Positions 1-11,207 of a DNA stretch of 64,000 nucleotides are shown piece by piece. The stretch comes from Trematomus loennbergii (Eukaryota > Chordata > Actinopteri > Perciformes > Nototheniidae): positions 1 through 64,000 of the forward strand of contig JAAOOA010000632.1 of the NCBI GenBank assembly GCA_012861695.1, read 5' to 3'. Position numbers and translations under genes: made by a program. The stretch's first letter is position 1. Every line of letters starts with the position of its first letter. Under the pieces are notes generated by a model. That model had not been told where the DNA came from and did no database searches. It saw only the letters and a list, made by a program, of their open reading frames with translations.

Positions 1-392
1 ATCATAATCACGATTATTTTGGTCAATAATTGATATCAAGATTATTAAATACGATTATTCATTGACTTGAAAAAATCCATTATTGAACTTTAAAACAAAT
101 AATAATTTGAACAGTATCTTTTTAACTGTTGATTTCCCTGAACGTATAATTAAATAAATAATATCAAAATAATAAATACCAATAAAAAAGATCAACAAAT
201 ATTTTGGAGCGCACTTCCACAAGCTACTAAACATATATAAATATGATAAATACAAATTAATTAGATCAAATATGTTGCAGAGTCACAACCTAGCAAAGCT
301 AAATAATAGTTTTTCCGATTATGTTGTTTTCGTAATTGTGGCAGGCCAAAATCGTAATTGCGATTAAAATACGATTAATTGCACAGCCCTAC
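1..392. repeat. AT-rich fragment ending like a hAT-type nonautonomous element
   Basis: Very AT-rich sequence with no credible coding frame. Its right end reads gattaattgcacagccct, resembling the terminal 'agggctgt...ttaatcg' ends common on fish hAT-type repeats, and a related end occurs at 12399. The left end lies outside the window. Assignment is by resemblance only. Confidence 0.35.
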
Positions 393-399
393 TCTGAAG

Positions 400-500
400 T
401 GTAGGGATGGGTATCGTTTGAAATGTACGATTCCGATTCCGGTTCTGATCGATTCCGGTTCTGATCGATTCCCCGTTTCGATTCCAAAATTGTAAAAGCA
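400..500. repeat. Short repeat-derived block with internal tandem motif
   Basis: Begins tagggatgggtatcg, and the motif cggttctgatcgattc occurs twice in tandem. It resembles the terminus of a degenerate hAT-like element, but no opposite end or target duplication was found. The following 500-940 shows no gene or clear repeat. Confidence 0.25.
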
Positions 501-942
501 GAGGTCAAACGTTTAGATAACACAAATATCTTTATTCTTTTAAGCTTTAAACTGACATTTTTACAAATAAAAAATATACATGCAATACAGATGTATTGCA
601 CAATAGCTGTGCTTTATTTGAGCTATGCCTGTGGCAAGCTATCAACAGGCATTACACTGTGCCTGGTCTTTTTCTTTATTAGTGTTTAGCCTCACTTTAG
701 AGCGTCTACCGCGACCCGTCTTTGGTGTTATGAAGTGACTGAGCTCGTGAACTGTCTATGGGAGGGCGGGGGGAGCCTCGCTGCGGGGCAACTGTGGACC
801 TCTGTCGCCTGTCAGCGCAACTTACATGATGCCGTTTAAAAAATTAAGGGCGGTGCCGGCCATCAGCGTACCGAGCCGGCCGTCAACGGCCCGCTGACGA
901 CCGGCCGTTCTGTGATTCTCCAGAACACACAGATGGCCAGTC

Positions 943-2592
943 AAGGTTCAAGGTTCAAGGTTCTTTATTGTCAATCTGACATAGCTACAGAGTAATTATG
1001 CAGTTGAAAATCTTATGTCACAGGCTTCTCCAACAATGCAACAAATAACATAATAACAATAAGAGCATGAGCAATACAAAAATAATAATAGTTATAAAAA
1101 TGAAATAAAGTTATGATGTGGAATAGTGCAGTACGAGTCTATATACAAGTTATTGGAATGATATATATATATTAGGTATTAGATACATACTACTGAGTAG
1201 CAGATGAATGTTTGATGTTGTTTCAACAGTTCAATTTTTTAACAGTCTCACTGCCCGCGGGAAGAAACTGTCTCCGAATCTTCTTGTCCTTGCCAGGATG
1301 CTGCGGTAACGTCTGCCAGACGGCAACAGAAAGAACAGTTTGTGGCTGGGGTGATGGGGGTCTTTGATAATCCGTAGTGATTTCTTCCTGAGCCGCTGGG
1401 AGTAAAGGTCCTCCATGGATGGCAGCTCCGTCCTGGTGATGTGCTGTGCAGTTTTCACCACCCTCTGTAAAGCCTTACGATCGAGGTCGGTGCAGCTGCC
1501 GTACCAGGCCGTCATGCTGCCAGTGAGGATACTCTCTATCGTGCACCTGTAGAAGTTGCAGAGTATCCTGGAATCCATTTTGAACCTCCTCAACCTGCGG
1601 AGGAAGAAGAGCCGCTGTCGAGCTTTCTTGGTGATGGTGGTGGTGTGAAGAGACCATGTCAGGTCCTCAGTGATGTGGACCCCAAGGAACCTGAAGCTTT
1701 TGACTCTCTCCACCGTAGTCCCATTGATGGCGATGGGGGCGTGTCCCTCTCCCTGCTGCTTCCTGTAGTCCACAATCAGCTCCTTTGTTTTGCTGATGTT
1801 GAGATGGAGGTTGTTATCCTGGCACCAAGATGTCAGGTTTTCGACCTCCTCTCTGTACGCCGTCTCGTCATCGTCTGTGATCTGGCCGATGACGGTCGTG
1901 TCATCAGCAAACTTCACGATGGTGTTGGAGCTGTGTGTGGCCACGCAGTCGTGGGTGAACAGGGAGTAGAGGAGAGGGCTGAGCACGCAGCCTTGAGGGG
2001 CACCGGTGTTGAGAATCAGGGTGGAGGATGTGATATTTCCCACCCGCACTGCCTGGGGTCTGCCCGTCAGGAAGTTCAGGATCCAGTCACAGAGGGCGCT
2101 GTTGAGCCCGAGGTCTCTGAGCTTGATGGCCAGCTTGGAGGGCACAATGGTATTGAATGCTGAACTGTAGTCAATGAACAGCATTCTCACATATGTGTTC
2201 CTGTTCTTCGGGTCCAGGTGTGAGAGGGCAGTGTGGAGGGTGAGGGCTATGGCGTCGTCTGTGGACCTGTTTGCTCTGTAGGCAAACTGCAGGGGGTCCA
2301 GAGATTCAGGGAGGGAGGAGGTGATGAATAATTTGACTAACCGCTCAAAGCACTTCATTATGATGGAGGTGAGTGCTACTGGGCGGTAGTCGTTGGGGCA
2401 GGTGATGATTGTCTTTTTGGGGACAGGAATGATGGTGGAGTGTTTAAAACATGTGGGGACTACAGACTGCAGCAGGGACCTGTTGAAGATGTCTGTGAAC
2501 ACCTCTGCCAGCTGAACTGCACACACCCTGAGAACACGGCCAGGGATGCCATCAGGTCCAGGAGCCTTGTGTGCCCTTACCCTGTATTCCAC
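943..2592 (-). mobile_element. 5'-truncated CR1/Rex1-like non-LTR retrotransposon
   Basis: On the minus strand this element holds a long reverse-transcriptase frame followed by about 290 bp of untranslated tail. The tail ends in direct repeats of a 7-bp unit (tcaaggt on the plus strand, 943-965), the kind of short tandem 3' end seen in CR1/L2-group LINEs. The apurinic endonuclease domain expected upstream is absent, so the copy is 5' truncated, probably by incomplete reverse transcription. Its 5' side abuts an inverted repeat at 2582-2647. The clade call rests on motif style, not a tree. Confidence 0.75.
1231..2592 (-). CDS. LINE reverse transcriptase (partial ORF2)
   Basis: An uninterrupted 453-codon frame encoding most of a non-LTR reverse transcriptase. 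An early KAPGPDGIP motif (about residue 9) marks the start of the RT region. Motif A ([11 protein letters not shown]) is near residue 139, APQGCVLSP near 198, and the catalytic FADD box near 228. The C-terminal thumb follows, with a typical [14 protein letters not shown] stretch. The first five residues come from the flanking inverted repeat, so the apparent start is not the native one. The endonuclease half is missing. The frame has no stop across the RT domain, which suggests a fairly young copy, but without endonuclease it should not be autonomous. It would act in the nucleus in target-primed reverse transcription. Confidence 0.8.
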   Translation of the reverse strand: MEYRVRAHKAPGPDGIPGRVLRVCAVQLAEVFTDIFNRSLLQSVVPTCFKHSTIIPVPKKTIITCPNDYRPVALTSIIMKCFERLVKLFITSSLPESLDPLQFAYRANRSTDDAIALTLHTALSHLDPKNRNTYVRMLFIDYSSAFNTIVPSKLAIKLRDLGLNSALCDWILNFLTGRPQAVRVGNITSSTLILNTGAPQGCVLSPLLYSLFTHDCVATHSSNTIVKFADDTTVIGQITDDDETAYREEVENLTSWCQDNNLHLNISKTKELIVDYRKQQGEGHAPIAINGTTVERVKSFRFLGVHITEDLTWSLHTTTITKKARQRLFFLRRLRRFKMDSRILCNFYRCTIESILTGSMTAWYGSCTDLDRKALQRVVKTAQHITRTELPSMEDLYSQRLRKKSLRIIKDPHHPSHKLFFLLPSGRRYRSILARTRRFGDSFFPRAVRLLKN

Positions 2593-2647
2593 CGGGTCAC
2601 CGCGGCGCAGACAGACCCGCGGTGCAGACGGACCCGGTGGAATACAG
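2582..2647. repeat. Nested inverted repeat at the LINE 5' junction
   Basis: A 17-bp arm (ctgtattccaccgggtc, 2582-2598) is perfectly complementary to 2631-2647. Inside it a second pair, accgcgg (2599-2605) and ccgcggt (2617-2623), forms another stem. It sits exactly where the LINE coding frame loses homology. Confidence 0.7.
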
Positions 2648-3578
2648 TCTCAATCTCAATTTTGAGCTATTTTGATTCCATAACATGTTTTCTTTCAGGC
2701 TTTTGGAAGGAAAACGTACAAAATACACATTTAAGTGTTTATTTTACTATAGTTTGTCTATTTGCGTCTGTAGGTTTCTCCTAAATTCACCAAAATTTTT
2801 TGGGCGTCAGACAGAGGAATATTTACTATAGCCAGCTGTCAAAAAAACGATATGCTTAAACACGCAGAAACAGAGGGATAGCCCGCTGACCTAGCTACTG
2901 AAGTTTACAAAGGAAAAATAATAACTCAACCAATTCACTTTCAACATAAAATGTCTGTATTTTTAACCCCAAATAATAATCAGTACATTAAACAAACAAC
3001 TCATGTCACAGACCATTCACTGGATAAATTAAATCCAATAGATACAAAAACACAAACAAATAAGGCAAATTAACTCACAAAACATCAATTCATTATTTGA
3101 CTCCGATAGCCTACGATTGTTTAAATCATGCGGATTGACTGTGAGTGAGTGTGGGGGAGGAATAAGTCTTTCTTGTCCTTTGTCACTCAGTTTAAGAGTG
3201 TAGTTCAGGGGATAGGGATGTGTGAAAGTAAAGTTGTAAAGTTGTTTTTCCAGTCCAGAGTGTGGTGTGGGGTGTAGAGTGCAAGAGGAGGGGAAAACAT
3301 ATTTTCAGGTCCAGGAAACGCCCCTGCTCGTTAGCCATGCTACTGATGCTGGACAGGTTTTCAGTGGCTGCATAATAAACGGCAAAATACAAATGAATGT
3401 AAATAAATAGCCAAATAATCAATCAACGCTCTCTGTCTAATATGTTCGCTAGCTGTTAGTGTCGTTGCATAGCAACCACCACGCACTGTTTCGTGCAGAA
3501 GGCAACGGAGGGACTATTTTATTTTGAACATCATTATTTACTAATAAATCCAATGGATTTAAATTGGAGTATATATAT

Positions 3579-3635
<57 letters not shown>

Positions 3636-4660
3636 GGGTTACATCCTTAGCTGGCTAATACGCTATATAACAAGCTAAGCTGACAAGCACCTGCTAACAT
3701 GTATAATATTATCATTTTACTCAACGAAAAAAGCTGAGAGTAGACATCTTGGAAGTTCTGTTAGTACATTGAACCGCACAGCACAACATTTTAATTGTCT
3801 GGTATTTGTAATAATATTCCCTAAAAGGCACAATCACCACGAACACGGCTAAAGGGTCAAGTACAGTAACTACAACTAGCTAACGTTGTAGCCTAAAAGA
3901 GTGGACAAGTTGCTGTTAGCTGACAGTGAGGCACGTACCTGTCCATCAAAGTGACCACGCCCTAATTTATGCAAAAACTTTAAGACCTAATATAAATAAA
4001 AGGGTTGCGTTATAAAACAATTCAACAATTAATAATCATTAAGGTGGAATCTAACTATATCCCGAATAATTTGTATTGCATCCAGGGGCAGAAACATGTT
4101 TATTTCTGCTGTAAAGTTGGGCATTTTAACATGGGGGTATATGGAAATTCCTCCTTTCTGCAGTCATCGCCTATCGGCCAATAGATGAACTGCAGTTTGT
4201 GGCACTTCCTTATTGGCCTCCCGGCTCTGCCCCAGAGTTTGCCGCTTGAATAAAATGTAATAAAATGTATATGAAATGAATAAATGATAATCGTATCTGT
4301 GTTGTTGATCTGTAATATTACGTGTTACGTTGATTTGTGTGTCCTTCTCGGACCATGCACTACGCATTTCAGTGGTTTTGTGTTAGAAAAGAAAGCAACC
4401 AATCAGATCTTGTTCTGGGTCTCTGTGTAGAATATCCTTCAACCAAGGTATTCTATATCCTTGATAGAATGCCCTGGCCGTTGCACTGAATGAGAGCGTA
4501 CATTTGGATTGACAGTTTGATCAACCAATCATATATTGATTTGTAGCCAATGGGCGTATTCTTTCAGAGTTCCCCTCGGTTCCAGGGTATTCTAGAAGGC
4601 CCGCTAGTTAACTGGCTCGAGACAGAGGATCTAGATTAATGCGACGAAGCAATTCATGCC
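2648..4660. other. Intergenic, no gene recognised
   Basis: AT-rich single-copy-looking sequence. Apart from the AT dinucleotide tract at 3570-3636, no domain-bearing frame, RNA gene or recognisable transposon was seen on either strand. Confidence 0.5.
3570..3636. repeat. (AT)n microsatellite
   Basis: Nearly pure alternating AT over about 65 bp with one interruption near 3591, ending in a short ACACAC run. Confidence 0.95.
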
Positions 4661-4792
4661 GTTTTATTGTTTTTAACGTTGAAATGGCAAGTGCAACAGG
4701 TGAAGATGAAGTTGTTGCGGAATTGTTGTGAGTACCCTTTTCAAGACGACAGTTCAGTGAAAAGACGGACATTATAACGCCGGGGGGGGTAT

Positions 4793-4905
4793 TAAACCCA
4801 ATACTCACATTTATCAGTTATTAAAGAAGGCTAAGTTAAACCCGATACTCACATTCATCAGTTATTAAAGTAAGTTAAACCCGATACTCACATTTATCAG
4901 TTACT
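4793..4905. repeat. Three imperfect direct repeats of about 40 bp
   Basis: The block ttaaacc(c)(a/g)atactcaca followed by 'tt(t/c)atcagtta' occurs three times, near 4793, 4835 and 4873, separated by short variable spacers containing ttaaag. Confidence 0.8.
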
Positions 4906-5079
4906 CCTCACGTGCTGCTTTCTCTCTGAGACCGGACCGACATTTTGTTTGTTTCCTTGTCACCGGCGCGCATTGCATCCTGGGATACGGTGGGCTGCGA
5001 GGAAGAGGACTCTTCAAATCCGGGAAAAGAAGAAGGCCGCTCTCCAACCCGCCCCTCCCCCCTCTCTTCTGTCTGTCCG

Positions 5080-5160
5080 CAGAATCAGAAGTCCTTTATT
5101 GGTCCCACAGAGGGACATTAACATGGTTACAGCAACAGTGGAGATAGATGCTGCTCCCAG
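5080..5160 (-). repeat. LINE/SINE 3'-tail-like fragment
   Basis: Read on the minus strand, this block contains gggaccaataaaggacttct followed by a short gattctg tail, matching the common fish non-LTR 3' end style (compare gggatcaataaagt at 22919). No coding part is attached. Confidence 0.45.
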
Positions 5161-5465
5161 ACCGTAGTGGAGGAATACAGGGGAGGACTCTCTGCAGTCT
5201 TCCCGGACTGAAGCACCAGGCTTCGGCTTCAATAACCCACTCTGAAATGAGGCAGACAGGCAGGCTGTTCCTTGGGAGGCCGCTGTGTTTCCTCAGGACT
5301 TTGTTATACAGCTAACTGGAGACAGACTGATCACTGCTGCTACTCCCGCTCTCTTCCGGACACACACTACCCTCGCTCACTCTCGCTCTACACATGCACG
5401 CGCCACACCTCCCTCTCTCTCTTAAAGGGATAGGCGACCCCACTCTGCATGACCCTGCTATTATA

Positions 5466-5521
5466 AGATAGATAGATAGAAAGATAGATAGATAGATGGA
5501 TAGATAGATAGATGGATAGAT
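5466..5521. repeat. (GATA)n microsatellite
   Basis: Imperfect GATA tetranucleotide array with GAAA and GATG interruptions. Confidence 0.95.
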
Positions 5522-5797
5522 TATATATATTATTACATAATATGGGCATAGATATGTCTCATAATCATTTGTGTGAACAGAAAAACAATTTGTGTGTAAA
5601 TATGTGATTTGTAAATGTAAAACACCATCCACATGTATTTAAAAGATTTGCAAACTCACAAATAAATTTGCAAATGTAAAACGGATCTGCAAATAGGCTA
5701 AATATTTTCACAAATAAAAAAAAGATCTGTGAATATCTCAACTTTCGATCAGGCATTTGTGAATCCATTTTGTATTGTCAACCAAAAATGCGCTTGC

Positions 5798-6007
5798 GGA
5801 TCTCAATCTCTGCTTGTGGATCTCAATCTCTGCTGTGGATCTCAACTCTCTGCTCGTGGATCTCAAATCTCTGCTCGTGGATCTCAACTCTCTGCTCGTG
5901 GATCTCAACTCTCTGCTCGTGGATCTCAATCTCTGCTCGGGATCTCAAATCTCTGCTTGTGGATCTCAACTCTCTGCTTGTGGATCTCAAATCTCTGCTC
6001 GTGGATC
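5798..6007. repeat. Minisatellite, about 10 copies of a 19-21 bp unit
   Basis: The unit ggatctcaa(a/c)tctctgct(c/t)gt is repeated ten times plus a partial copy, with only 1-2 bp length changes among monomers. Open frames across it on both strands arise from the repeat and carry no recognisable domain. Confidence 0.95.
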
Positions 6008-6643
6008 GTCTTTTTACACACAAGGAATTTTGAGACATACTTTCCGCCGGTCTCGGCAAAAAATCTACTCGTGTCACTCGGTTATTTTCGGAAACCACGT
6101 GATGGCCTGCTGATGACGACATTTCCGCATGCTTTCAAAGTAAGAGCATGATGGCTTGTTTTATAATGAACAGTGGAACGTTAGATGCATTCTTCATCAC
6201 CATCATCATCATGTTATAGTGATACAGTTAGTTTGTGTTAGTTTATTGGTTCAATACAGCATATACGAGCACATCCGTATGCATTGATGTTGAAGTACAG
6301 GCTATGCCACTTTCGGGTCCCGGGGGAGCAGCTGGCAGCGAAGCAGCCCAGAGGAAACTCTTTCTTCATTGTTTTTTGTGTATTCAGTCAAGCGGGTCAA
6401 AGTTACAAAGGCACTTCACATCTTATTAATCGGCCTAGTTTTACCTTACCAGTGCAGATAAGGTCATCTGTAAAAAAGCACCGTATTTAGGTCAGCCTTC
6501 ATAGTAAGGCTACATTAAATGTTATAATATGTGTCCTTTCTACTGTATATGCATATTCCTGTCTATTGCTTTCATTTGTATTTCATGTTATTATGTTATA
6601 CTTGTTTCCACACATTTCACAATTTGGGATGAATGAAGTAGGC

Positions 6644-6656
6644 CTATCTATCTATA

Positions 6657-6696
<40 letters not shown>

Positions 6697-6722
6697 ATCT
6701 ATCTATATGTCTGTCTGTCTGT
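6644..6722. repeat. (CTAT)n / (GTCT)n microsatellite
   Basis: A CTAT array followed by a short GTCT array, a compound tetranucleotide repeat. Confidence 0.95.
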
Positions 6723-7279
6723 CCGTTTTTTATATATATGTGATATAGCCTACTTCTGGGTGTTTCATTCAAGCTCGGCTCCGTGTGTGTCTGTGTGGCA
6801 CAGAGAGGTGAGCGAGCGAGAGAGAGAGGAGAGCAAGATTGTTGTTGCTGCGCTAACCGATATTAGAAGCTGTTTCTACAACTAAGTGAAAGGAAAGTCC
6901 TCTCCTGTCAGAACGTCAGCTCAGTGAGCTAAAGGACTCTCTCAGTGTTTAGATAGTTCACTTTAGTCTAAGTTATCTCAGTGGGTCTTGTTAGTGGTTC
7001 TTGAACCCCGAGAGCAGGAGAGACAGAAAAGAGTCAAGGCAAGCTTATAAAAGTTAACAGCATTTAATTACACAAAAGATGCGGTGGTATACAAATGAAA
7101 TGGCGCGTTGGTGGCTCCCCCCTGCCAGCTGTTTGGTCCCGTCCGCGCTGGGTCAGCTGGGGGCAAGGAAAGAGACAGATCCTTTTCGTGGCTCCCGGGT
7201 AACAACTGTAGTCTTCTCCTATTGGCCGGCGTCGACAGGGGCGTGTCCAATGCAAATCCTGTCGGTTTCTGCTGCTGAA
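6723..7279. other. Intergenic, with a stretch related to 59800-60230
   Basis: No gene seen. Around 6895-7000, words such as agtcctctcctgtcag, ctcagtgag, aaaggactctct and gtttagatag recur in the same order in the 76-bp repeat region near 60200. The two loci therefore derive from one interspersed repeat. Confidence 0.5.
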
Positions 7280-7668
7280 TAGAGTGGCGAAGTCACGCCC
7301 ATCTACTTCCGCCCCATGGGACCTTATTTTGGAAAAATTATGCATTGAAGTCAATGGAGAGAGAAAGATTATCTTTCGATCCCGTTTGAATTGTGCCACG
7401 AATTACACATATGATGTTTGTCAATCTTAAAAATAATTTCCATGTCAAAAAAGTCACAGTTTGTCGTAAACACAGTTTTACCACACATTTTTTATTTTTG
7501 ACTTGCAAAATGATCTTTTAAATTGACAAACATCATATGTGTAATTCGTGGCACAATTCAAACGGGATCGAAAGATAATCTTTCTCTCTCCATTGACTTC
7601 AATACATAATTTTTCCGAAATAAGGTCCCATGGAGGTCCACCGGAAGGGGAGGGACTTCGCCACTCTA
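7280..7668. mobile_element. Foldback MITE with arms of about 150 bp
   Basis: The left arm (7280 to about 7433) begins tagagtggcgaagt. The right arm (about 7517-7668) is its near-complete reverse complement and ends acttcgccactcta, with a central spacer of about 85 bp. Each end carries a TA dinucleotide that could be a TA target duplication, as in Tc1/mariner-type elements, or part of the arm. No transposase frame lies inside, so it is nonautonomous. Superfamily not determined. Confidence 0.8.
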
Positions 7669-8963
7669 TTACATCACTCTGATGTCTGTGGTGATTTAAA
7701 CATTCCCTAATAAACCTCATTCCAGCGTCAATAAATGAGTGTTAAACCCAGGGTGTTTAGTGTACAACATCACGTTATTTCACCTTCAATTCACGGTTTG
7801 AAAATGTAGCATTTCGGCCCATGCTAATGCTAACCGGAAATGACGAAATTCACCAGCGGAAAACCGGAAGTCACGTGTGAATCTCCGGTTTTTAGAATAA
7901 AACAGATTTAAATTAAATACAGTGTATTTCATTCAAATTACGCCATATCAACATTGATTTTAATTTCTAACAATCCCTCCTTTCATACCCTTTAAGGTGT
8001 GAACATAATACTGAAATCAATGAGTTCTTCATCTGAACTTTGCATAGTACATAACTCATAGAAAATACAAATAGGAACAATACATATTCATCATAAATGC
8101 GAAGTTTTTCATTTGTGCATAACTTCTAGCTTAAACCTTTAATGTCACTAAAATAGCAGCAATTAGCTTGGTATGGAAAACGTCTAACTCCCTCCTTTCA
8201 CATCATAAATCATCTTCATACTGTATCTGGTGTAAAGGCACTTGTTCTTTCACAAAATATAAGAAGGATTAAACTATCTGAAAATATTACTCTTTATTTA
8301 AACAATCCTATCCTCTTCAGTGTTGCATACACCCCCTTTTTCAACTAATGTCTAGCGCTATTCTATCGGTCTGTTTTTATCTGACTGTTTGTGTCATCCT
8401 TTTCTGTGTCTCTGGTGTGATTTATGAATCTCTGCTGGTTATAGCAGATATAGTTCTCCCCATCCTCATTCTTGTTGGTTGTGGGACAGAGGAATAATAA
8501 TTCAGAACCTGCTGATATCTGAATCTTAATACTCGGCATATGTTACAAACAAAATAAAACATCTTCATGGTGAACTAAATAACATATTTCAATAGCTCGG
8601 AAATGTCTGATGAGCATCTGTGTTCCTAAATAAAATCCTTGTAATCTTTTTCAAATCTAAATATAACAATGAACTATTCCTGTTTGTGGTAAAGGTACAC
8701 ACTAACGTTATGTAATATATTTGTATTATGGATTCAAACAACTGAAGTCATGATGCTGTCAGAGTGTGGTTTCCTGAGTGTATCTGTCCTGTAAGGTACG
8801 CCATTCTCTGCTTGGATCGTGTGCAGAAATCCCATCAATTTCACCTGGCAATACTGCTTCTACCTGTCTATCATCAAGATGAAAAATGAATACAGAATTC
8901 CAACATACTGTCATTAAATGTCTTTCTATTATGAATTTAAAATTGCCCATGTGTTCATATATA
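7669..8963. other. Intergenic, nothing recognised
   Basis: AT-rich sequence without a domain-bearing frame, tandem array or recognisable transposon end. Confidence 0.5.
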
Positions 8964-9449
8964 TCTTATGCATTGGAAGCTATCTGTTAGCCGCGCATGC
9001 TAACAGGCCTCAGATAAACTCGTTGAGACTGTATTGTTATTAATATTATTATTATGTACATTTACATTTAACTTTTTTATCTTCATATTAATATTTTTAT
9101 TTTATTTATCTTATTTAATTATTTTTTTATAAATGTATTCTATGTCACAAAACCAATTCTTCCCTCAGGATAAGTATTGTAATGATGTCTGCATGTATCC
9201 TCTCTCTGATAGAGACCAGCCGTTCTCTTGTATGGAATGTTCCAGCTTGTATCGCCCCCATGTGTTGCTGTAGCTCCGCCCCTTGATGGCACTGTTTGTT
9301 TCTTCCCTGGATCTCTATAAAGTTTATTAAAAACTACAACCCCCATGATGCATTAGCTGTTATCCTTGCTAACAGAGACACACTTGTTGAGACTGTAAAG
9401 AGTCAGAGAGACTTTTAAAACTCATGCAGAGTTAGGCTGTGGACAAACT

Positions 9450-9518
9450 GTCCAAAAATCAGCTCCTCTCGTCTTTTCGTCTTGGTTAGGAAAAGACGAG
9501 AGGAGCTGATTTTTGGAC
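9450..9518. repeat. Perfect 28-bp inverted repeat upstream of gene A
   Basis: The arm 9450-9477 is the exact reverse complement of 9491-9518, with a 13-bp loop. The equivalent positions in units B and C carry only one arm, so the fold was made in A, by local inverted duplication or strand switching. It lies about 600 bp upstream of the start codon. Confidence 0.9.
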
Positions 9519-10110
9519 GATTCGACCGGAAACCAGGGTTTCTTGTTTACCCCCAGCTAACATGCTAACGGAGAGCCTGAAACACAACTTCCGGTGCTGG
9601 CCTTCACAATAAAACCCACGGTTTCTCTCTTCACCTTTCTCTTCTTACAATATTATATTACAGGAAGAGGGGGAATACTTATAATATAGATAAAGGTGTT
9701 TCAGGAGAAATAAACCGGGTTCTCTCCGCAGCTCCATGTCTGTGTATCTTAAAGGTTTAGGTATTGTCTAAGGGGAAATCATAGCCGCTTTTATTTTGAA
9801 GTCCGTGCACCGGAAGTGATGGTCCGGTTCTTTCTAATTTGGAACCATCGCGTCTCGTGGGTTCTCTCTCTCATCCATGGTTCTCTCGCTACATCCATGG
9901 TTCTCTCTCGGTGTTCCTGAGACAGTGTGTGTGAGCAGCTGATCCATCGTCTGTGTCTCTGGATGAACCTCTGACTTTGTGCTCTTTCTTCTGAAGCGGC
10001 ACCTTTAGCTCGGACTCTAGAAGCTAGCTTAGCATGCTAGCTTAGCATGCTAGCTGGTAACACGCTAGCAACACAGAGTGAGAGAAACAGGAAGTGGTGA
10101 TTTAGTAAAC

Positions 10111-10297
10111 ATGAGTGTTGTGCTGCTCTCGTTGGTGAAGCAGCGACTCACTGCGGCTGCTGAAGACATCTTTGTTCTGTTTGAAAGAACGATAGCAGAG
10201 TACGAGGAGGAACTGTCTCGTTCAAAACAGGAGAACGAGAGACACCGGAAACTACTGGACGCTGTTTTACAGCCTCAGCTTCAGATCCACAGAGCAG
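10111..10297 (+). CDS. Zinc-finger gene A, exon 1 (62-residue N-terminal domain)
   Basis: The start ATG is preceded by ttagtaaac. The exon ends at gagcag before a GT donor at 10298, leaving one base of a split Asp codon completed at 13759. The 62 residues form a predicted mostly helical, charged segment (core VKQRLTAAAEDIFVLFERTI, then acidic YEEEL and QENERHRKLLDAV heptad-like stretches). It fits the N-terminal exon of a large fish C2H2 family and probably serves as a protein-interaction or dimerisation module. It is identical in all three genes here. The same reading continues past the donor only to a nearby stop, supporting splicing. Exon 2 is at 13759-14903. Confidence 0.85.
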
Positions 10298-10713
10298 GTC
10301 TGTCCCCTTTTTAAAGCTGTAATCTGTAACCACTATTTCCGTAAAAAAGCCTCGAACCTCGTGCGTCAATACATTTTATTACAGAGGGCATTGCCCGTAC
10401 ATTTATGATTGGTTGAGACTAGTTTGGGAGGACCGTGGTTTAGACTTTGGTGCACAGACTGACCCCTCGATTCCACCGGGGTTGCGGTCGAATAGTCCAA
10501 AATCAGCTCCTAAGTTCTAACCCTATCGTCTATTCCTATCGTCTATCCTTGACCTCTGAGTGAAAGGTCACGGGGTTAAGGGATAGTGGATAGGAGAATT
10601 CAAAAGGACTTAGGAGAAGAGACTGCGGTACTTTTAGAGAATCGACTGCACTTTCACTATCCGACGTGTTTATGATGCGCCAGCGGGCGTCATAAATGTG
10701 CGTCTGCTGCTGT

Positions 10714-10728
10714 GGGGAAACTATGGAA
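10714..10728. other. Empty or scarred insertion site of the intronic hAT
   Basis: Units B and C have a hAT here flanked by gtggaaac and ggggaaac. In A the site reads ggggaaac, ta, tggaaac with no element between: two near-copies of the target duplication. This pattern fits a transposon excision footprint but could also be a chance local duplication. Confidence 0.55.
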
Positions 10729-11207
10729 ACTACAGTTTTCTATACAGCGGACTACAACATGGATGTTTAATAAGAACGAGGGACTACTGTGAACTCATCT
10801 AGAGACTCTGCACCGTGCTCTGATGCTGTTATGCTTTATGAACGGGGACAACAGAGAAACATATTCTTCATGACCAAAGTTGAAATTGAAATAAAAAAGG
10901 AAAGTGAAACTTATGCTCGTCACCCTCTCCCTCCGGTCCACATTAATACAAATGATCCCAATACGTATGATTGTATGAAAAGATCTTCAAATCAATACAA
11001 ATGTATTTATTATAAACGTTAGTCCTTAACATCTATCACTGTGTATATCACCATTCAAGCATATTTTAAAAGTTGAACAAACCCCACACAGCTCAGTAAA
11101 GACTGTGAAATGTTGACTTTATTTGATCATTTCAGTAAAACTAACGTTCATATTTCTCTTTTGGATTATAATACTGATGAACGTTCAAAACAAAGCACTT
11201 TGGCAAC

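Noticed and set aside
5738..6122. Frames with a repeated Ser/Arg/Leu pattern as a repeat protein gene
   Set aside because: Open in several frames on both strands because the 19-21 bp minisatellite lacks stops. There is no start context, domain or splice structure.
7064..7399. Minus-strand 111-codon frame
   Set aside because: It runs through the arm of the foldback MITE and shows no domain.
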